From assembly GCA_023424865.1 (NCBI GenBank), contig JAFADM010000400.1:1-6388 (forward strand): a DNA stretch of 6,388 bases. Direction: 5' to 3'. The DNA comes from Bacillota bacterium. GTDB taxonomy: Bacteria > Bacillota_A > Clostridia > DSM-8532. Positions 4,506 through 6,388 of the stretch are shown piece by piece. Every line of letters begins with the position of its first letter. The first letter of the stretch is position 1. The translations under genes were made by a program, and so were the position numbers. The notes below the pieces were generated by a model that saw only the letters and a list, made by a program, of their open reading frames with translations, was not told the DNA's origin and did not search any database.

Positions 4506-6388
4506 CATTAAGCTGTTCATGTCTTCAAACTCCACAGCCCAGCCGTCGTCCTCCGGAAAGGCGTTAAACTGGAGCATCATGGCAACCGCAAGGAGAAGGC
4601 CTCCGTTTCCCGGCAGGTACAAGGGCAAATCGCTTCTTAAAACCTGCCGGTTATGCCCGTTTACCAGATAAACATTCTTAGGCGTTTCTTTAAGAAGAAT
4701 GGCCATCGCATCCCTCTTTCGCCCCAGCCTTGCTGCCGTCATTGCCATTATTGAAAAATCCCAGCCCCACAAGGTATCAAACTGCCACTGCTTAAACACA
4801 CGGTCAAGGGTATGGCTCATAAACTTTCTGTCAATCCTTTCACTTGCCAGCATGCCGTAGGCTCCCAGCATGGAGGGATGATCCTTGTTTACCTTTTCAA
4901 AGGTTTCCGGACAATTTTCCTGGGCCATATAGGTATTTTCACAAATGGTGGGAAAGGCCAGCTTATGGATGATATCCGTCCATTTTTTAGGAACCTCTCT
5001 CCCCAGCTCTTTTAACCAGCCGGAGGCTGTTTTTAATCCATAAAGCCAATATTCCAGCTCAAAGGCGGGATTTAAGGTGGACTGTGCGTTATGCCGCTCC
5101 TGGGCGGGTATGACCGGAGGCCCCAGCACATATCTGTCCTTTTGAGAATCATAAACGGCATAGGACGCCATAAAGGCCGCCGTTTCAAAAACCAGTTCAG
5201 AATAGGCATCCAGTATACGTCTGTCCTTCCGGGAACGATAGCACCAATCGCAGTACAAAATCACATGAGGCTGCTGCCAGATGAGAAGGGGCCCTATGGG
5301 AGAAGGACTGTCCACGCCGTCGGGAGCTACCATTTTAGGCCACCGGGCGCCCTCATAGCCCTGGCTTTTAGCCAGCGCCTTAGCCTCAGGAAGAATGTCC
5401 ATGTACCATTTAAGGGAGGCTTCCAGCTTATCCGTGCGATTAAACAGCACAAAATGGGCGGCATGCCAGAAATGCATTTCCAGATGGAATTTTCCGTACC
5501 AGCTGTTGCAGGTAAGCCCGGTTTCCGCAGGCGGCAGCCTGCCTCCACATTGAATGGCCGTCAGGTATTGGGACAATATTACACGCCTTTCAAGCTCCTG
5601 GGCAGCAGGTTGAACGCTTTTTGAAAAGCTGACCATTCCTCCGTTTTCCCAATAGGCCTTCCAGGCTGCTTTACTGTTTTCCAAAATTCGGGAGCCCGAT
5701 ATCCCGTTTTTAAGCACCTCGTGATTCAATTTCTCCATAAAGGAAATAGTGAAGTTCAAACTGGCTGATGAAGCAGCAGTGGTAATTTTAAACCGGTGAG
5801 CTTCCGTCATCACAACATTTAAGGTATCCTCACCGGTTATGAACACGGTATAGCTCTGTTTATCAATGATTCTTAAAATGACCCAGCTTCTGTCGTCAAG
5901 AGAAACGAGCTCGCTTGTATGCCTGTATTTGCTGTTCCAGTCACTGCCGTTCATTTCCCAGCTGGGGTAGGGAAACTCAATTTCCGCATACATCCGTTCC
6001 AGCCCAATTAAGCCGCTTTCAGCCTGGACGGCAATACTGTCGCTTTCACTGTCGCAAACGGTTCTAACCCGGCAGGAGTGTTCAAACACATCATAGCAGC
6101 TGGTGAGTATGCCGTCGTAGAGATTCAGCTCCTGATGAATATTGGTGACTTGCGACAGAGCCGCAGGGTTATCCTTTTTATCCAGGAAAACAAAGCCCAC
6201 CCTGCCCAAATTGTATTTATGGGGGTTTTGCCGGATTGCGTCGTACTTCTCCCTGTCTTCCCGGGCTGTATAATAGGGAACCTGCCTACCATAGGTATCG
6301 TAATATTTCGGCTCCAAATCCGACTTTGTATAGCTGTGGATCGATTCGCTTACCGGAGTGGTGTGCCAACCCCAATTGGACATAGTGC
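4503..6388 (-). CDS. GH65-related (alpha/alpha)6-barrel glycosidase-like protein (5' end outside the window)
   Basis: Predicted carbohydrate-active protein of a large bacterial family usually annotated as GH65-like or six-hairpin glycosidase, with no function I can assign firmly. The frame is open through the right edge. The first visible Met (6383) is preceded in frame by a Thr codon, and TMSNWGWH is an internal motif of the family, so the real start lies outside with perhaps 40-60 residues missing. Counting from that Met, about 1-230 is a beta-sandwich domain and 240-610 the helical barrel. Conserved blocks are NSWYGKFHLEMHFWHAAHF (293-311), RWPKM (347-351), WQQPHVI (369-375), GPPVIPAQE (421-429), NPAFELEYW (438-446), DHPSMLGAYGM (501-511), TLWGWDFSIMAMTAARLG (537-554) and LPLYLPGNGGLL (586-597). 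E302, E429 and E442 are candidate acids; I cannot say which is catalytic. The C-terminus looks complete. No export signal can be assessed. It is probably first of the pair with the GH95 gene. Confidence 0.85.
   Translation of the reverse strand, partial: TMSNWGWHTTPVSESIHSYTKSDLEPKYYDTYGRQVPYYTAREDREKYDAIRQNPHKYNLGRVGFVFLDKKDNPAALSQVTNIHQELNLYDGILTSCYDVFEHSCRVRTVCDSESDSIAVQAESGLIGLERMYAEIEFPYPSWEMNGSDWNSKYRHTSELVSLDDRSWVILRIIDKQSYTVFITGEDTLNVVMTEAHRFKITTAASSASLNFTISFMEKLNHEVLKNGISGSRILENSKAAWKAYWENGGMVSFSKSVQPAAQELERRVILSQYLTAIQCGGRLPPAETGLTCNSWYGKFHLEMHFWHAAHFVLFNRTDKLEASLKWYMDILPEAKALAKSQGYEGARWPKMVAPDGVDSPSPIGPLLIWQQPHVILYCDWCYRSRKDRRILDAYSELVFETAAFMASYAVYDSQKDRYVLGPPVIPAQERHNAQSTLNPAFELEYWLYGLKTASGWLKELGREVPKKWTDIIHKLAFPTICENTYMAQENCPETFEKVNKDHPSMLGAYGMLASERIDRKFMSHTLDRVFKQWQFDTLWGWDFSIMAMTAARLGRKRDAMAILLKETPKNVYLVNGHNRQVLRSDLPLYLPGNGGLLLAVAMMLQFNAFPEDDGWAVEFEDMNSLM

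Noticed and set aside
4477..4671. Plus-strand open frame running out of the repeat array
   Set aside because: The consensus unit happens to lack plus-strand stops in every frame. The frame then runs antisense through the conserved GH65-like gene, with no ribosome binding site and no recognisable protein.
5091..5624. Plus-strand open frame of 177 codons
   Set aside because: It lies wholly antisense to the best conserved part of the GH65-like gene, and its translation shows no family features; it is a shadow of the real frame.
6383..6383. ATG at 6383 as the true start of the GH65-like gene
   Set aside because: Only five bases precede it in the window, the frame stays open upstream (Thr codon), and the residues there match an internal family motif.

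Overview
The window looks like a carbohydrate-use locus from a low-to-mid GC Gram-positive bacterium. The best guess is an anaerobic Bacillota of the Clostridia, Lachnospiraceae-like. This rests on strong AAGGAGG-type ribosome binding sites, a lipobox lipoprotein with a Ser/Pro linker, a COG4209/LplB-type sugar ABC permease, and cytosolic glycosidases without signal peptides. The genus cannot be fixed from the sequence alone.

Layout, left to right. (1) The 5' two thirds of an LplB-like ABC transporter permease lies on the minus strand and is cut by the left edge just as its EAA loop begins (1-627). (2) A divergent intergenic region of about 300 bp carries one candidate extended -10 promoter for each direction. 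(3) A plus-strand lipoprotein of unknown function follows (926-1714) and ends in a strong, probably bidirectional hairpin terminator (1731-1770). (4) A short non-coding stretch holds a compact tRNA-like fold (1777-1834). (5) A complete minus-strand GH95-type glycosidase (1854-4289) retains all the family's catalytic positions. (6) The 213-bp spacer upstream of it is almost entirely a 13-bp tandem repeat, about 15 units in perfect register (4311-4505). (7) A minus-strand (alpha/alpha)6-barrel, GH65-related glycosidase-like protein (4503-6388) runs off the right edge. Its first visible Met is internal to the family alignment, so its true start lies outside.

How the genes may work together. The two glycosidase-like genes are collinear on the minus strand and probably cotranscribed from a promoter beyond the right edge. 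Neither shows an export signal (the N-terminus of the right-hand one is missing), so the likely picture is uptake of an oligosaccharide by the LplB-type transporter followed by trimming in the cytosol. GH95 enzymes release alpha-L-fucose or alpha-L-galactose, which suggests a fucosylated or L-galactosylated plant or host glycan; this is inference. The lipoprotein gene has the opposite orientation and sits between the transporter and the enzymes. It may be unrelated to sugar use.

The most unusual feature is the 13-bp repeat array. It supplies the stop codon of the upstream cistron, fills the gap between two probable operon partners, and becomes more diverged toward the downstream gene. I see no evidence here of a wholly new multi-gene system.
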